From Cristatella mucedo (Eukaryota > Bryozoa > Phylactolaemata > Cristatellidae): 31,000 nucleotides of DNA. The notes under the pieces are model-generated. The model was not told the origin of the DNA. It searched no databases and worked only from the letters and a program-made list of their open reading frames with translations. Every line of letters starts with the position of its first letter. Position 1 is the first letter of the stretch. The stretch covers positions 8,704,001-8,735,000 of the forward strand of contig WPIO01000003.1 in the NCBI GenBank assembly GCA_009760855.2, given 5' to 3'. Shown piece after piece: positions 30,388-31,000 of this stretch. The position numbers and the translations under genes are program-made.

Positions 30388-31000
30388 CTTTCATCTCTCT
30401 TCTATCTCATTTTGAACCCAGCATCACAGTTTTAGCATCAGAATTTGAAAAATGCATACTCAAGATAGTCATCTGGCTAAATTAATGCATCCCAAAAGTT
30501 GCAGTACGAAGTTCATCAGTGAATGATCAGTATTCAATAAATGAAAATTGAATGCGTAGCATTGTTCAAACAATTTTTGAGTGACAAAAAAAGAGCTTGT
30601 CTATAGAAACAAAGAAGGGCCAATGCGGTGCTGTACGACTGCGAGTTGCTCTTTTTAGAATATTTTAACTAATCCCTTAGGGTGTCGTCAGTACCGCGCG
30701 TATCTAGTAATTCCAAACGCGGCGGGAATGACGGAGATTATTCATTCAAAAATTACTACGGTAGATCACGTACAGTGCGCCGAACCATTGACTCAAAGCC
30801 TGAGATAATCATTTGTTTGGACCATTATTTACAACATGACAATTATTAAGAGTTTGCTCGCATCAGCCGCTTCTGAACAGCGGTGGTTGTGCGAGAGTCG
30901 CCATCTCAGCTCGATCTATGTGCACGGCCAGCCCTTAAATACCCTGTTAATATAATGAAAGACGTCCTCTAGTCTTAAGTGCCACACTGTTTAGGACACA
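30388..31000. other. No recognised feature
   Basis: AT-rich, no open frame of note and no repeat recognised. Confidence 0.5.

Overview
The window is animal nuclear DNA. It has one gene split by spliceosomal introns, dense relics of LINEs, SINEs, LTR elements and a DNA transposon, and long (CT)n, (TA)n and (CA)n tracts. The lineage cannot be fixed from the sequence. An L2/CR1-like LINE, tRNA-derived SINEs and many short introns fit a bilaterian, probably an invertebrate, but this is inference.

The gene is a plus-strand adhesion G-protein-coupled receptor (aGPCR, family B2). Thirteen coding exons lie between 1964 and 17534. All have AG/GT junctions, every junction keeps phase, and together they give 576 complete codons. 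In order they encode a hormone-receptor-motif (HRM) domain (exons 1-2), a GAIN domain (exons 3-5), a degenerate GPS (exon 5) and seven membrane helices (exons 6-13). The 5' end of the gene lies upstream of the window. The last exon is uncertain: intron read-through to 17600, a mini-exon at 17693-17713, and an exon at 22031-22162 are all possible. The most notable protein feature is the GPS. The self-cleavage tripeptide HLT is replaced by GSG and two of the four conserved cysteines are missing, so this receptor probably does not cleave itself.

Repeats fill the introns and the 3' half. One L2/CR1-like LINE family is present in at least nine pieces on both strands. A tRNA-derived SINE (family A) ends in the same hairpin tail as this LINE, so the two look like a SINE/LINE partner pair; one SINE copy is nested inside a LINE copy. 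A second tRNA-derived family (B) has three copies. There is a 414-bp solo LTR with a perfect 5-bp target duplication (4140-4553), and a related LTR that starts within a few bases of the exon 4 splice donor (about 6638-7053). Two coding-length minisatellites (27 bp and 45 bp units) sit in introns next to exons.

From about 17700 to the right end I find no gene I can support, apart from the possible last exon at 22031. The stretch holds perfect GC-rich inverted repeats, CpG-rich blocks, microsatellites, LINE pieces and, at 25902-26088, an internally shortened SPIN-type hAT miniature transposon, a family known for horizontal transfer between distant animals.
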